Source of the DNA: Burkholderia cepacia ATCC 25416
GTDB lineage: Bacteria; Pseudomonadota; Gammaproteobacteria; Burkholderiales; Burkholderiaceae
DNA: 64,000 nucleotides
Direction of reading: 5' to 3'
Assembly (NCBI RefSeq): GCF_001411495.1
Contig: NZ_CP012983.1
Location: 806,001-870,000, forward strand
Below the pieces are notes generated by a model that was given only the letters and a program-made list of their open reading frames with translations, did not search any database and was not told where the DNA came from. The position numbers and the translations under genes were made by a program. Positions 10,104 to 17,922 of this stretch are shown here, piece after piece; position 1 is the stretch's first letter; each line of letters opens with the position of its first letter.

Positions 10104-10850
10104 ATGGGCAAGCTTGCAGGGAAAGTGGCCGTTGTAACCGGTGCGTCGAAGGGTATCGGCGCCGCCATCGCCAAGGCGCTCGCGGCAGAGGGCGCGTCGG
10201 TCGTCGTGAACTACGCAAGCAGCAAGGCCGGCGCGGACGACGTCGTGTCCGCCATCACCACGGCCGGTGGGAAAGCCGTTGCCGTGGGCGGCGACGTGTC
10301 GAAGGCGGCCGACGCGAAAGGCATCGTCGATGCGGCGATCGAAACGTACGGCCGCCTCGACATCCTCGTCAACAACTCGGGCGTCTACGAGTTCGCGCCG
10401 ATCGAAGCATTCGCGGAAGCGCAATACCGCAGGCAGTTCGACATCAACGTGCTCGGGGTCCTGCTCACGACACAGGCCGCCGTCCAGCACCTCGGCGAAG
10501 GCGCCAGCATCATCAATGTCAGCTCGGTCGTCTCGACGCTCACACCGGCGACGACCGCCGTCTACAGCGGCACGAAAGGCGCGGTGGATTCCATCACTGG
10601 CGCACTCGCACGTGAACTCGGGCCACGAGGAATTCGCGTGAACACGATCAATCCGGGCGTGATCGTGACCGAAGGCGCGCAAAGCGCCGGGGTGATCGGA
10701 TCGGAGTTCGAGCATTCGGCGGTCAGCCAGACGCCACTCGGGCGCGTGGGCAGACCGGACGACGTCGCATCGATTGCGGTTTTCCTCGCTTCCGACGACG
10801 CAAAGTGGCTGACGGGCGAGCACATCGTCGCCAGTGGCGGCATGCGCTGA
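10104..10850 (+). CDS. Short-chain dehydrogenase/reductase (SDR, classical)
   Basis: NAD(P)-dependent oxidoreductase of 248 residues, related to 3-oxoacyl-ACP reductase/glucose dehydrogenase-type SDRs. The cofactor motif TGASKGIG is at 12-19, the structural NNSG at 90-93, and the catalytic set is Ser140/141, Tyr154 and Lys158 (YSGTK). The proline-glycine motif NPGVIVTEG follows, and the C-terminus ends LTGEHIVASGGMR, typical of the tetrameric classical type. The start at 10104 (MGKLAGKVAVVTG) is standard for the family. It lies 159 bp after HD copy 1 on the same strand. Its substrate cannot be read from the sequence. Confidence 0.92.
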   Translation: MGKLAGKVAVVTGASKGIGAAIAKALAAEGASVVVNYASSKAGADDVVSAITTAGGKAVAVGGDVSKAADAKGIVDAAIETYGRLDILVNNSGVYEFAPIEAFAEAQYRRQFDINVLGVLLTTQAAVQHLGEGASIINVSSVVSTLTPATTAVYSGTKGAVDSITGALARELGPRGIRVNTINPGVIVTEGAQSAGVIGSEFEHSAVSQTPLGRVGRPDDVASIAVFLASDDAKWLTGEHIVASGGMR

Positions 10851-11011
10851 CGCAGGTTCGCGAAACCGCGGGCGTACCGTCGGCCTCGACATCGACAAAC
10901 AGAAAGGTGACGGTCGTTCCGGATCGCCCGCGGTTCAGCGGGTTGCCGCGTGAGTCTGCCAACGATACGGTTTGGTAACCGGCACACTTTCCGGCTAACC
11001 CCGGCCGCCCC

Positions 11012-11767
11012 CTACACCCTCCCCGCCAAATGAAACCGCGACGCCGGATGCCACAACCGCACCGACGTCGCGACCTGTTCACCGACCCAGGTCCGCCGCC
11101 GGAGCAACAAGCACGGCTCGCCGATTTCCATCACCAGGTGCCGGCGCACCTGCGCATCGGGCTTCTGCGCATAGATCCGGAACTCCGCGCGCTGGATCGG
11201 CGCGAGCCGCACCATATAGTGATTCGGCGTCTCGACCGTGAAGTCCTGTTCCAGATACGCGGGAAACAGCGCCGGGTTCACGTAGCGATCCTCGAACTGG
11301 ATCGGCTCGTCGTCCTCGTAATGCACGATACGCGAATGAAACACCGGCCCCGAGCGCAGCCCGAGCGCTTCGATCGCCTCCGTATCGTCGCTGCTTTCGA
11401 GCAGCAGCACGCGCCCGCTATGCCGATGGCCGCGCTCCGCGATCTCGTCCGCGATGTTGCGGATCTCCAGCACCGTCGATTCGTAATGCCGCCGTTCGAC
11501 GAACGTGCCCGCGCCCTGGATGCGGGTCAGCACGCGCTCGGCGGTCAGCTCGCGCAGTGCACGCGACACCGTCATCCGCGCGACGCCGAACTCCTTGACC
11601 AGTTCGGCTTCGGTCGGAATCGCCCCGCCGGGTTTCCAGTCGCCTTTCGCGATCCGCTCGACGACGTAGCGCTTGATCTGCTGGTAGGCCGGCAGCGCGC
11701 GCGCCGGCACGTCGTCGCCCGACGCGACCGCCAGCCCGGCGGAAAGGTGTCGTTCCGTATGGTTCAT
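11012..11767 (-). CDS. hutC: GntR/HutC-family transcriptional repressor
   Basis: Histidine-utilisation-type repressor of 251 residues. A GntR winged helix (about 27-95: PAYQQIKRYVVERI..., TEAELVKEFGVARMTVSRAL) is joined to a UTRA ligand-binding domain (about 110-245). In hut systems HutC senses urocanate. It is the last gene of a minus-strand operon, 64 bp after the lyase homologue. A near-match to the HutC site pattern TGTA-N2-TACA lies upstream of the first gene of the operon (16647-16656). The HutC subfamily call is good. That it senses urocanate here is uncertain, because the accompanying lyase is atypical and no hutU, hutI or hutG is visible. Confidence 0.8.
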   Translation of the reverse strand: MNHTERHLSAGLAVASGDDVPARALPAYQQIKRYVVERIAKGDWKPGGAIPTEAELVKEFGVARMTVSRALRELTAERVLTRIQGAGTFVERRHYESTVLEIRNIADEIAERGHRHSGRVLLLESSDDTEAIEALGLRSGPVFHSRIVHYEDDEPIQFEDRYVNPALFPAYLEQDFTVETPNHYMVRLAPIQRAEFRIYAQKPDAQVRRHLVMEIGEPCLLLRRRTWVGEQVATSVRLWHPASRFHLAGRV

Positions 11768-11831
11768 GCGCCCTCGCCCGAATGATTGTTAGATATCCAG
11801 ATAACCCGCCACCGCCCCCCGTCGCCCGACG

Positions 11832-13325
11832 TCACAGCACCGGCGGCGGCATCCCTGCGACGATGCCGGTCGCGATCGCGATGTCGTCCGCGAGCGGCCG
11901 GTCGTCCTGGTACGCGGGCACGCGTTCGCGCACGTGCCGCCACAACGTATCGGTGGGCGCGGCCCGCGCCGCGCCGTTCGCCTGCAGATCGTACGCCTGC
12001 GCGGCCGCCAGCATCTCGATCGCGAGCACGCGCGTCGTGTTCTCGATGATGTCGAGCGCCTTCAGCGCCGCCGGCGTCGCATGGCACAGGTGATCTTCCT
12101 GCAGCCCCGACGTGATGCCGCCGTCGAGGCTCGCGGGCGCCGCGAGCCGCTGGTTCTGCGCGACGAGGGCGACTGCCGTGTACTGCGCGATCATGAAGCC
12201 GGAACACGTGCCGCCCGGCGTCGCGAGAAACGCCGGCAGCCCGCTGACGAGCGGATTGACGAGACGGTCGAGACGCCGTTCGGCGATCGCCGCGACCTGT
12301 GCCATCGCGGCCGCGAGGCTGTCCATCGCGAGCGCAATGCCGGCGCCGACCGCATGCGCCTGCGAATGGACGGCCGGTTCGTCGCGCGTGCCGGCGACGA
12401 TCGGGTTGTCGGTGACGGACGCCAGTTCGCGATCGACCACTTCCGCCGTCACGGCGAATACGTCGCGTGCCGCGCCGTGCACATGCGGAATCGTGCGCAG
12501 GCTGAGCGGATCCTGCGTATGCCGGCCGCTCGCCGCGCCGAGCATCCCGCTGTCGGCGAGCAGCGCGCGCAGCCGTGCGCCGACCTGCCCGATGCCGGGC
12601 GAAACGCGTAGCGCGAGCGATGCCGGATCGAAGGAGGCCAGCTGCCCGCCGAGGTTCTCGAAGCTCATCGCCGCGACCCAGTCGGCCCAGTCGAGCAGCC
12701 GCTCCGCGCGGGCGAGCGCGAGCGCGGCCAGCCCCGTCACGCACGGCGTGCCGTTGACGAGGCTCAGCCCCTCCTTCGCACCGAGCACCAGCGGCTCGCG
12801 GCCGATGCGGCGCAACGCTTCGTCGCCGCGCATCCGCTCGCCGCGGTGGCGCGCATGGCCGTGACCGATGCAGACGAGCGCGACGTGCGCCATATGTGTC
12901 AGATACCCGACCGACCCGTGCGCCGGCACCTCCGGCAGGCAATCGTGTTCAAGCAGCGCGACGAGCTGGTCGACGACATCGGCGCGCACGCCGGAATGCC
13001 CGTGCGCGTAATTGTTGATCGCCGCCGCGATGATCGCGCGCGTTTCCGCCGCGCCGAGCGGCGCGCCGACGCCGACCGCGTGGCTCATCAGGATGTTGCG
13101 CGACAGCGTGCTCTGCTGCGCCGGCGACACGATCACGTTGCACAGCGCGCCGACGCCGGTGTTGACGCCGTACGCGCGGATGCCGCGCGCGACGATTTCA
13201 TCGACGAGCTCGCGTGCCACGGCGACACGCACGCGCGCTTCGTCCGTGAGCGCCAGCGGTTCGCCGGCGGCCACCTCCGCGATCTGCCGCCAGTCGAGCG
13301 GCCTTGCCGAACGGAATACGGTCAT
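11832..13325 (-). CDS. Histidine/aromatic ammonia-lyase homologue lacking the MIO-forming triad
   Basis: Aromatic amino-acid lyase fold, 497 residues. Normal family members cyclise an internal Ala-Ser-Gly, within GSVGASGDLAPLAH, to the electrophilic MIO cofactor. Here the segment reads GSVGYLTHMAHVAL (Gly137-Tyr141 onward): the ASG and following residues are absent and the frame is otherwise intact. Other family landmarks remain: YGVNTGVG (52-59), SLVNGTPCVTGLA, QDPLSLRTIP, SVTDNPIV and the QEDH-like GLQEDHLCHATP. The gene lies 7 bp downstream of the ABC ATPase and 64 bp upstream of hutC, so it is co-expressed with an amino-acid importer. It cannot use classical MIO chemistry. It may be a different lyase or mutase, or a binding or regulatory protein. 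Confidence 0.85.
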   Translation of the reverse strand: MTVFRSARPLDWRQIAEVAAGEPLALTDEARVRVAVARELVDEIVARGIRAYGVNTGVGALCNVIVSPAQQSTLSRNILMSHAVGVGAPLGAAETRAIIAAAINNYAHGHSGVRADVVDQLVALLEHDCLPEVPAHGSVGYLTHMAHVALVCIGHGHARHRGERMRGDEALRRIGREPLVLGAKEGLSLVNGTPCVTGLAALALARAERLLDWADWVAAMSFENLGGQLASFDPASLALRVSPGIGQVGARLRALLADSGMLGAASGRHTQDPLSLRTIPHVHGAARDVFAVTAEVVDRELASVTDNPIVAGTRDEPAVHSQAHAVGAGIALAMDSLAAAMAQVAAIAERRLDRLVNPLVSGLPAFLATPGGTCSGFMIAQYTAVALVAQNQRLAAPASLDGGITSGLQEDHLCHATPAALKALDIIENTTRVLAIEMLAAAQAYDLQANGAARAAPTDTLWRHVRERVPAYQDDRPLADDIAIATGIVAGMPPPVL

Positions 13326-13332
13326 GATGGCC

Positions 13333-14124
13333 TCAGTTCGCGGCGCGGTCGTGATGGCTCGACACGAACTGCCGGAAGCGCTCCGAGCACTGGCCGCCGA
13401 ACAGGTCGCCGGGCGTGCCGTCGGAGTCGACCTCGCCCTGATGCAGGAACATCACGCGATTCGACACGTGCCGTGCGAAACCCATTTCATGCGTGACGAC
13501 CAGCATCGTGCGCCCTTCCTCGGCGAGCGAACGCATCACGCGCAGCACCTCGCCGACCAGTTCCGGATCGAGCGCCGACGTCGGTTCGTCGAACAGCATC
13601 ACCTTCGGATGCATCGCGAGCGCACGGGCGATCGCGACGCGCTGCTGCTGGCCGCCGGACAGGTGCGCCGGATAGTAGCCGCGCTTGTCCGCGAGGCCGA
13701 CGCGCGCGAGGAGCGCCTCGGCTTCCTCGACCGCTTCGGCGCGACTGCGCTTCTGCACGCGCAGCGGACCTTCGACGAGGTTGTCGAGCACCGTCATGTG
13801 CGACCACAGGTTGAAGTTCTGGAACACCATCCCGAGCTGCGAGCGGATCCGGTCGACCTGGCGCCGGTCGCCCGGCTGCAGCTTGCCGTCGCGCGCGCGC
13901 TTCATCTTCAGTTCCTCGCCGGCGAGCGCGACAGTGCCGTCGTCGGGCGTTTCGAGCAGGTTCAGGCAGCGCAGGAACGTGCTCTTGCCCGAGCCGCTCG
14001 CGCCGAGGATCGAGATCACGTCGCCTTCGTGCGCGTCGAGCGAAATGCCCTTCAGCACGTGATGATCGCCGAACGACTTGTGGATGTTCCTGACCGACAG
14101 GGCAACGGGAGCAGCGGTGTTCAT
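13333..14124 (-). CDS. Polar amino-acid ABC transporter ATP-binding protein (HisP/GlnQ type)
   Basis: Cytoplasmic ATPase driving amino-acid import, 263 residues. Walker A is GASGSGKST (41-49), the ABC signature is LSGGQQQR, and Walker B with D-loop is [13 protein letters not shown]. The histidine-type insertion before the Q-loop ([21 protein letters not shown]) is as in HisP-like subunits. It sits 27 bp after a permease gene and 7 bp before the lyase homologue, in the order binding protein, permease, permease, ATPase, lyase, HutC. The substrate is probably histidine or a related amino acid, inferred from HutC and the lyase neighbour. Confidence 0.94.
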   Translation of the reverse strand: MNTAAPVALSVRNIHKSFGDHHVLKGISLDAHEGDVISILGASGSGKSTFLRCLNLLETPDDGTVALAGEELKMKRARDGKLQPGDRRQVDRIRSQLGMVFQNFNLWSHMTVLDNLVEGPLRVQKRSRAEAVEEAEALLARVGLADKRGYYPAHLSGGQQQRVAIARALAMHPKVMLFDEPTSALDPELVGEVLRVMRSLAEEGRTMLVVTHEMGFARHVSNRVMFLHQGEVDSDGTPGDLFGGQCSERFRQFVSSHHDRAAN

Positions 14125-14151
14125 CGGATTCTCCTGGAAGGATGGATGCGC

Positions 14152-14898
14152 TCAGGACGCGACGCGCCGGGCGTCGCGCGCGGCCGCGGCCGGCGCGCCG
14201 GTCTGCTTCGGCGCGCGCAGGTGGCCCGACAGCCGCCATTCGAGCGCGCCGAGCACGCGCACGACAATGAAGTTCAGGCCCAGGTAGATGAGGGCCGCGC
14301 ACACGAACACCTCGGTCGTCCGGTAGGTCTGTTGAATGATCTGCTGCGCGACGCCCGTCACTTCCCACACGGTGACGAGGCTCGCCAGCGCGGTCGACTT
14401 GACGAGCAGCACGGCTTCGGTCGAATACGCGGGCAGGCACTGGCGCAGCGCGATCGGGCCGATCACGCGACGCAGCAGCGCGAAGCCCGAGAGGCCGATC
14501 GAATAACCGGCCTCGATCTGCCCGACCGGCACGGCCATCAAGCCGCCGCGCAGGATTTCGGCCGTATAGCCGGCCGTGCACAGCGCGAGGGACAGCACCG
14601 CGCACACATACGGTTCGCGCAGCAGCGGCCACATGAAGCTCTCGCGGATCACGCCGAACTGGCCGAGCCCGTAGTACACGAGGAACATCTGGATCAGCAG
14701 CGGCGAGCCGCGAAACACGAGGATGTACGCACGCGCGAAGCGGTTCGGCAGCCAGTGCGGCGACACGCGCATCGTGACGATGACGAGCGACAGCAGGCCG
14801 CCGAGCACGAGCGATGCGAAGAACAGGCCGAGCGTGGTCGGCACGGCCGCGAGCAGCTGGCGCAGCGTGTCGAGGAGAAAGTCGAAATCGATGGACAT
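14152..14898 (-). CDS. Polar amino-acid ABC transporter permease (HisM type)
   Basis: Inner-membrane permease of 248 residues with the usual five-helix layout. It opens with a periplasmic/first-helix segment (LLAAVPTTLGLFFASLVLGG) and carries the EAA loop as QIEAGYSIGLSGFALLRRVI (about 155-175), which docks on the ATPase. The motif FRGSPLLIQMFLVYYGL (about 82-98) is the standard amino-acid permease signature. It is preceded by the other permease gene by 12 bp. No truncation or odd residue was noticed. Confidence 0.93.
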   Translation of the reverse strand: MSIDFDFLLDTLRQLLAAVPTTLGLFFASLVLGGLLSLVIVTMRVSPHWLPNRFARAYILVFRGSPLLIQMFLVYYGLGQFGVIRESFMWPLLREPYVCAVLSLALCTAGYTAEILRGGLMAVPVGQIEAGYSIGLSGFALLRRVIGPIALRQCLPAYSTEAVLLVKSTALASLVTVWEVTGVAQQIIQQTYRTTEVFVCAALIYLGLNFIVVRVLGALEWRLSGHLRAPKQTGAPAAAARDARRVAS

Positions 14899-14910
14899 GC
14901 GATCGCTCCG

Positions 14911-15633
14911 TCAGTTGCGTGCGAAATTGCGGCGGAACGAGCGGCCGACAATCGCTTCCGCCCGGTTGAACACGCGGTTCGACAGGCCCGTCATCACGAG
15001 ATAGAGCGCCCCGCCCGCGACGAAGAACACGAAATACTGGTGCGTCGAGTTCGCGGCGATCTGGCTGGTGCGCAGCAGCTCGGCGAGCCCGGTGACCGAG
15101 ATCAGCGCGGAATCCTTGAGGCTCAGTTGCCACACGTTGCCGATGCCGGGCAGCGCGAAACGCAGCACCTGCGGAATCAGGATGCGGCGCAGCACCATGC
15201 TTCGCGGCATGCCGATCGAGCGCGCCGCTTCGAGCTCGCCCTTCGACACGGCCAGCACGGCCGCGCGATACACCTCGGCCTGGTACGCGCCCGAGATCAT
15301 TCCGACCGCCAGCGCGCCGATCACGAACGGCGGCACGCCGATGAAACCTTCCGCGCCGAACCACTGGCCGACGGTCGTGACGAGCGTCGAGCCGCCGAAA
15401 TAGAACAGGTAGATCACGAGCAGTTCGGGCACGCCGCGAAACACCGTCGTGTAGAGGTCGCCGAACACGCGCGCGCTGCGGTGGCGCGACAGTTTCGCGG
15501 CTGCGATGCCGGCGCCGATCACGGCACCGACCGCGAGCGCGGCGAGCGTCAGCGCGATCGTCATCAGCGCTGCGAGCAGCAGGACGCCGCCCCAGCCTTC
15601 GGTTCCGAAGCCCAGCATTTCAAGGATGGCCAT
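14911..15633 (-). CDS. Polar amino-acid ABC transporter permease (HisQ type)
   Basis: Second inner-membrane permease, 240 residues. Its signature YTTVFRGVPELLVIYLFYFGG (shortened here to FRGVPELLVIYLFYFGG) and EAA loop ELEAARSIGMPRSMVLRRI match HisQ/ArtQ proteins. It pairs with the downstream HisM-type permease to form the channel. It begins 92 bp after the binding-protein gene ends, the usual spacing when the binding protein is made in excess. The start codon ATG at 15633 precedes a membrane helix directly. Confidence 0.93.
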   Translation of the reverse strand: MAILEMLGFGTEGWGGVLLLAALMTIALTLAALAVGAVIGAGIAAAKLSRHRSARVFGDLYTTVFRGVPELLVIYLFYFGGSTLVTTVGQWFGAEGFIGVPPFVIGALAVGMISGAYQAEVYRAAVLAVSKGELEAARSIGMPRSMVLRRILIPQVLRFALPGIGNVWQLSLKDSALISVTGLAELLRTSQIAANSTHQYFVFFVAGGALYLVMTGLSNRVFNRAEAIVGRSFRRNFARN

Positions 15634-15725
15634 GCGTGCCTCCCGGCAAGCGTTGAGTGGATCGGCAGGATGCGCGCCGCTGCGCGACCGTCGGGTCGCT
15701 CATGCAGCGGCGGCCACGCGTGTAC

Positions 15726-16586
15726 TTACGGCGTGACGTCGGTCTTGAACCACTTGTCGGCGAGTTTCTTCACGGTGCCGTCCGCGAGTGCCGCGCCGAT
15801 CGCCGCATCGAACTTCGTCTTCAGGTCGGCATCCTGCTTGCGGAACGCGAGGCCCTCGCCCGGCCCCCAGATCGGGCCGCCGAGCTTCGGGCCCGCGAGC
15901 ACGATCGACGCGTTCTCCTTCTTCCCGGTGTTCGCCGCGTAGTACGTGACGTCGTCGAACGATGCGTCGATGCGACCGGCGACGAGGTCGAGATCGCGCT
16001 CGGGCGACGTCTTGTATACGCGGATCGACGCGATGTCCTTGAAGCCGTCGTTGATGAACTTCGTATAGACGGTGCCCGACTGGATGCCGATCGTCTTGCC
16101 CTTCAACTGCTTGCGCAGCGCATCGACGGTTGCCTTGTCCGCATTCGCGTCGCCGGTCAGCTTGACGATCGGCGCGCCGGGCGCGGCCTTCGGCAGGATC
16201 TTCGTATCGGTGACGGCGAACGTCGCGGGCGTGGCTGCATACGGACGCGAGAACAGCAGGATCTTCTCGCGCTCCGGCGTGATCGAGATCGCATCCATCA
16301 GGATGTCGAACTTGCCGGCCTGCAGGCCAGGAATCATCCCGTCCCAGTCCTGCGCGACCATGTTGCACTGGACCTTGATCCGCTCGCACACGTTGGCGAG
16401 CAGTTCCGGTTCGAAGCCGCCGAGCTTGCCGCCCGGCAGCGTGAGGTTCCACGGCGCGTAGCCGCCTTCGAGCGCGACCGTCACAGTCTTCCATTCCTTT
16501 GCCTGCACCGGCGCGGCGAGGGTTGCCGCAGCCGCCGCGATCGCGCCGATCGTCCTGATTGCCCACTTGATGCGCTTGCCGTTCAC
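15726..16586 (-). CDS. Periplasmic amino-acid-binding protein of ABC importer (HisJ/ArgT type)
   Basis: Solute-binding protein capturing a polar amino acid in the periplasm, 286 residues. I chose the GTG at 16586: an AAGGAG Shine-Dalgarno lies 8-13 bp upstream, and it gives a clean signal peptide (MNGKRIKWAIRTIGAI..., cleavage after APVQA at residue 29). The frame is open to 16631, but that extension has no role in a signal sequence. The mature start KEWKTVTVALEGGYAPWNL and the binding-cleft region FDILMDAISITPEREKILLFS are typical of the lysine/arginine/ornithine/histidine family. It is the first gene of the six-gene importer-lyase-HutC operon. Confidence 0.92.
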   Translation of the reverse strand: MNGKRIKWAIRTIGAIAAAAATLAAPVQAKEWKTVTVALEGGYAPWNLTLPGGKLGGFEPELLANVCERIKVQCNMVAQDWDGMIPGLQAGKFDILMDAISITPEREKILLFSRPYAATPATFAVTDTKILPKAAPGAPIVKLTGDANADKATVDALRKQLKGKTIGIQSGTVYTKFINDGFKDIASIRVYKTSPERDLDLVAGRIDASFDDVTYYAANTGKKENASIVLAGPKLGGPIWGPGEGLAFRKQDADLKTKFDAAIGAALADGTVKKLADKWFKTDVTP

Positions 16587-16644
16587 GAGATTTCTCCTTG
16601 CGTTGAAGTTCGTCATCCCTTCGGTCTGCAAGACGCCTCAGGAA

Positions 16645-16658
16645 TTTGTCTATACAAG
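16645..16658 (-). promoter_or_regulatory. Candidate HutC operator overlapping a -10 element
   Basis: The + strand reads TTTGTCTATACAAG. The inner TGTCTATACA (16647-16656) matches the HutC pattern TGTA-N2-TACA at seven of eight positions. Read toward the operon (minus strand), the same bases contain TATAGA, a plausible -10 box, about 65 bp before the GTG start of the binding-protein gene. Repression by steric block of the promoter is inferred. Confidence 0.5.
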
Positions 16659-16694
16659 CATGCAAGAAGAAAAACGGCCGGACAAGCGTTGATC

Positions 16695-16716
16695 AAAAAA
16701 AACCGCGTAAACGCGG
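16695..16716 (-). terminator. Intrinsic terminator ahead of the importer-lyase operon
   Basis: Read on the minus strand this is CCGCG-TTTA-CGCGG followed by eight T (stem 16703-16716, A-run on the + strand 16695-16702). A second small GC hairpin, CCCC/GGGG, lies just before it (16722-16736). The position, 110 bp upstream of the binding-protein start, suits termination of transcripts coming from the DoxX/amidohydrolase operon. It could also be a leader attenuator if the operon promoter lies beyond it. Confidence 0.6.
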
Positions 16717-16780
16717 GAAATCCCCTAAATACGGGGCTCTGACGCGCCTCTTTGCGGGGAATTCCGGCACGGATTTGGTG

Positions 16781-16819
16781 CAGGATGAATGGACAAATCG
16801 CCAGGATGACTAGACAAAT
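16781..16819 (-). repeat. Two 18-bp direct repeats 21 bp apart
   Basis: CAGGATGAATGGACAAAT (16781-16798) and CAGGATGACTAGACAAAT (16802-16819) match at 16 of 18 positions and are spaced two helical turns apart. The TAGACAAATT end of the second repeat equals the left part, read inversely, of the HutC-like site at 16645. These may be further regulator half-sites upstream of the operon. The rest of 16587-17034 shows no credible gene. Confidence 0.45.
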
Positions 16820-17034
16820 TTTGAATTCGATCAGTCGACGCTTGCCGCGCGACATGCGGCGGCGGGCAACTCGACCTCGCGCAAATCGGAGCGCTGACCG
16901 GAACGCCGGTTCATGCTCGATCGATTGTTTCGGGCGCGGGTTTAGCCGGGGTCGATGAACCGTGGCGCCGCTTGCGCTGTCGGTCATCAGGAAGGCAGAC
17001 CTGGATCGTGGCCGCTGCGCAGCCTGCAATGGGA

Positions 17035-17455
17035 TCAGTGCGGCCGATAGGCCGGTGTTCGGGTGGGGGCGTGCCCCGTTGCTGACGTCAGTGCCGGATG
17101 CACGACGTTTCCCACATATTGGCAAGTGCCGAAATCGCGCGGCACGGCGCGAAGGCGAGCCGGGAAATGGTCTGACCATACGTCGGCGTCACCTGGAAAA
17201 CGCCCCCGCTTCGACTTGCTGCCGCCGTACGTGGCGACGATGCTGTCGGTGAAACGGTCGAATTCCTCGGGCGGGCGCCGCGTGCACGTGCGCCGTGTCG
17301 TCATGCGGCCCGACCGCGAGCGTCGGCGCCGGTACGACGAAGGGTTTCGGCCACGCCGCGAACGCCGTGCGTGCGGCGCGGAAACCGCCCGCCCACATCG
17401 GCGCCGGGCATGTCGAGCGAACGTGCTTCGTGATCGCCGCTCCTTCCTGCTGCAA
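17035..17455 (-). pseudogene. Possible frameshifted small gene of unknown function
   Basis: Two minus-strand frames join to give one plausible protein of about 140 residues. The first part (from about 17455) includes MWAGGFRAARTAFAAWPKP and PAPTLAVGPHDDTAHVHAAPA. The second (to the stop at 17035) includes EEFDRFTDSIVATYGGSKSK and FGTCQYVGNVVHPAL. The break is in a C-rich run near 17266-17275; removing one C joins APA to EEFDRF. No clear start codon was found; an ATG at 17398 (MWAGG) and a TTG at 17455 are options. It follows DoxX on the same strand. I do not recognise the family. It may be a decayed gene, a sequencing error or chance. Confidence 0.3.
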
Positions 17456-17475
17456 TCGTCTGGACAGCAGACGAT
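17455..17475 (-). terminator. Hairpin directly after doxX stop
   Basis: A perfect 8-bp stem with a 5-nt loop, ATCGTCTG-N5-CAGACGAT, overlaps the last base of the DoxX-family stop codon. There is no T-run after it on the minus strand, so it is at best a weak terminator or an mRNA-stabilising hairpin. Confidence 0.35.
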
Positions 17476-17921
17476 CAGCTTCGTCCGTCCCCTTCCCCGC
17501 TTCGCACGTCGCCGAGCATCGTGACGAGGACGAGTGCCGCGATCAGCCCGAGATGCTCGAAGAAGCTGTTGAGCGCCATGAAATGCGCAGCGCCCGTCTG
17601 GTTCCAGAAGTCGTTCGCCACCGCCATCGCGACGAGCGTCAGCATGCCGAGGCTGCCGGCGCCGAGCCACGTGAAGCGGCGAAACACGATGCACAGCGAG
17701 CCGCCGATCTCGACGACGACCGCCAGTGCAGCCCACAACGCGGGCGGGTGCAAACCGAAATGCGCCTGCTCCGCGATTGCTGCGTCGAAGTGCATCGCCT
17801 TGTTGATCCCGCCGATCAGAAAGGCGGACACGAGTGCAAGTCGAACCAGCGCGCCGATCCACGGCTGCGCGAGCAGCGCACGGATCCACGCGGGGCTGTA
17901 CCGGCCGGTTGTCGTCACCAT
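17475..17921 (-). CDS. DoxX-family integral membrane protein
   Basis: Small four-helix membrane protein of 148 residues with the DoxX layout: helices at about 22-42, 60-80, 88-106 and 118-138, and the family-typical LVSAFLIGGINKAMHF near the first helix. The ATG at 17921 was chosen because it lies one base after the amidohydrolase stop (TGACATG) and yields a normal DoxX start; the longer upstream frame is only the shadow of the amidohydrolase. DoxX proteins are linked to quinone/thiol redox functions in other bacteria. Its role here is unknown. It is the last gene of the YcaC-XapX-amidohydrolase-DoxX set. Confidence 0.85.
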   Translation of the reverse strand: MVTTTGRYSPAWIRALLAQPWIGALVRLALVSAFLIGGINKAMHFDAAIAEQAHFGLHPPALWAALAVVVEIGGSLCIVFRRFTWLGAGSLGMLTLVAMAVANDFWNQTGAAHFMALNSFFEHLGLIAALVLVTMLGDVRSGEGDGRS

Positions 17922-17922
17922 G

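Noticed and set aside
7692..10898. Very long open frame on the minus strand opposite catalase, HD copy 1 and SDR
   Set aside because: It is antisense to three well-supported genes; its translation is Arg/His/Val-rich with no family motif, as expected for the GC-rich complement.
11832..13325. Annotation as ordinary histidine ammonia-lyase (hutH)
   Set aside because: The overall fold fits but the MIO-forming Ala-Ser-Gly is missing, so the usual function cannot be assigned.
16613..17179. 188-codon minus-strand frame upstream of the binding protein
   Set aside because: It overlaps the terminator, the HutC-like site and the direct repeats, and its translation has no domain or codon bias like its neighbours.
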